This document shows positions 35,013 to 35,914 of a DNA stretch of 35,914 nucleotides, in pieces. The notes under the pieces are model-generated. The model was not told where the DNA came from. It saw only the letters and a list, made by a program, of their open reading frames with translations, and made no database searches. Source of the stretch: an uncultured Mucilaginibacter sp. (GTDB lineage: Bacteria > Bacteroidota > Bacteroidia > Sphingobacteriales > Sphingobacteriaceae); the NCBI GenBank assembly GCA_903927645.1, contig CAIYNX010000150.1:1-35914 (forward strand), read 5' to 3'. Each line of letters starts with the position of its first letter. The first letter of the stretch is position 1. The translations under genes and the position numbers were made by a program.

Positions 35013-35914
35013 TTATAATCCAACATTTAATCCAAAAGTGATAGTGCGGGGCTGAGGTGCCGAGTAAAAATCAACCCCAAGGTTGATATTGGTTGCTTGA
35101 AAATCTGCATTTACTTCCGGATCCCATCCTGTGTATTTAGTAATGATGAACAAGTTATAAGCATTCATATATAACCTCAATCGATCTATTTTGAATTTTT
35201 CTAATATTTCCTTAGGTACGTTGTAACCAAATGATAAGGTTTTTAAACGTACATAGTTGCCAGATGACAAATACCTGCTTGAAGGGTTAGTTCCGTTTGC
35301 ATAAAATAGTCTTGGTTCAGGAATATTGGTTATATCACCGGGCTTGTTCCAATAATTCATTTGATCAACTGTTTGGTTATCAAATCCGTTACTGGCATTA
35401 GCGCTCATATATTGGCCACCGCCATTATATATTTTATTACCAAAGGCGCCGTAAAAAGTAAAGGATAAATCAAACCCAACGAATGAAAAATTATTGGTGA
35501 TACCACCAGTAAAAGTTGGGGTTGGATTACCCAATGGAACATTTTGTGCCGCATTATAATCGTTGGTAGTATTTCTGTTTATTGTACCATCAGCATTTTT
35601 GGTATTTAAATAATATATCGCATCACCATTAGCCGGATTAACACCAGCGTACTCGCGGCCATAAAATACCCCAATAGGCTGCCCTTCTATTACCCTGTTT
35701 AAATCGGAATTTTTTAAAGGATCAGATATAATTTGACCGGCAACATATGTTACTACATTCTTATTATAGGCAGCATTTATATTGGTGCTCCACTTAAAAT
35801 TTTTACCGACAAAGTTTTCGGATGATAAAGTGAATTCAAATCCTTGATTATAAAGTTTCCCTAAATTTTGTAATTGTGTGCTCAAACCTAATGTTGTAGG
35901 TATGTTTACAATCA
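35013..35914 (-). CDS. SusC/RagA-family TonB-dependent outer-membrane transporter, C-terminal part
   Basis: The last 300 or so codons of a SusC-type barrel; the 5' part lies beyond the right edge. The track ORF starts at an internal TTG (35885), but the frame stays open to the window end and reads IVNIPTTLGLSTQ just upstream. Typical SusC C-terminal features are QLQNLGKLYNQGFEFTLSSENF, NAAYNKNVVTYVAGQ, FVGFDLSFTFYGAFGNKIYN, the GNYVRLKTLSFGYNVPKEIL strand, LRLYMNAYNLFIITKYTGWDPEVN and a PRTITFGLNVGL terminal strand. It would import the substrate bound by the SusD partner using TonB energy. The stop is 16 nt before the SusD start. Confidence 0.95.
   Translation of the reverse strand, partial: IVNIPTTLGLSTQLQNLGKLYNQGFEFTLSSENFVGKNFKWSTNINAAYNKNVVTYVAGQIISDPLKNSDLNRVIEGQPIGVFYGREYAGVNPANGDAIYYLNTKNADGTINRNTTNDYNAAQNVPLGNPTPTFTGGITNNFSFVGFDLSFTFYGAFGNKIYNGGGQYMSANASNGFDNQTVDQMNYWNKPGDITNIPEPRLFYANGTNPSSRYLSSGNYVRLKTLSFGYNVPKEILEKFKIDRLRLYMNAYNLFIITKYTGWDPEVNADFQATNINLGVDFYSAPQPRTITFGLNVGL

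Overview
The window reads as a chromosomal segment of a Bacteroidota bacterium, most likely of the Sphingobacteriales/Chitinophagales type. The evidence is low GC, a SusC/SusD pair, the type IX secretion protein SprA, a head-GIN (DUF2807) protein, an EnvC-like degenerate LytM protein, several TTG start codons, weak Shine-Dalgarno signals, and promoter-like TAnnTTTG elements. No rRNA, tRNA, CRISPR array, insertion sequence, integrase or phage gene was recognised. The content is mostly conserved core genome with one accessory-looking operon at the left edge.

Layout. (1) 1-2741, minus strand: a tightly packed operon of an ECF sigma factor, a small one-helix membrane protein (probable anti-sigma), a CpxP/Spy-like periplasmic protein, a YHYH-domain lipoprotein and a YwqK/MORN-2 lipoprotein cut by the left edge. 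The last gene is absent from the ORF track and appears to start with TTG. (2) 2861-3916, minus: rlmN, divergent from (3) 4057-7527, plus: amidohydrolase/deaminase, acylphosphatase, MOP-superfamily polysaccharide flippase and dUTPase. (4) 7596-12291, plus: an envelope block of TPR protein, DUF4292 lipoprotein, EnvC-like murein hydrolase activator and two TatA/E paralogues. It ends in a strong terminator hairpin only 14 nt before gatA. (5) 12450-15290, plus: gatA and an MltD-like transglycosylase with LysM. (6) 15386-25405, plus: maeB, ruvA and sprA, a neighbour set I recall from other Bacteroidota. (7) 25489-30779, minus: a DUF2807 repeat protein, then the high-affinity phosphate operon pstS-pstC-pstA-pstB-phoU with a strand-specific terminator. 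(8) 30780-31499: an AT-rich gap of about 720 nt with no recognised gene. (9) 31500-35914, minus: an S9-family serine peptidase, a 44-bp perfect palindrome acting as terminator, a SusD-like lipoprotein and the C-terminal part of its SusC-like TonB-dependent partner, which runs off the right edge.

How the genes fit together. Most of the window concerns the cell envelope: peptidoglycan turnover (EnvC-like, MltD-like), protein export (TatA pair, SprA), outer-membrane lipoproteins (DUF4292, YHYH, SusD, YwqK-like), lipid-linked sugar flipping, and nutrient uptake (Pst, SusCD with a peptidase that could process imported peptides). The strongest candidate for an under-described system is the left-edge sigma/anti-sigma/CpxP-like/YHYH/YwqK operon. 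It looks like a self-contained envelope-stress or metal-response module whose effectors have no assigned biochemical role. A second unusual point is the tat terminator hairpin, which seems to contain the likely gatA promoter.
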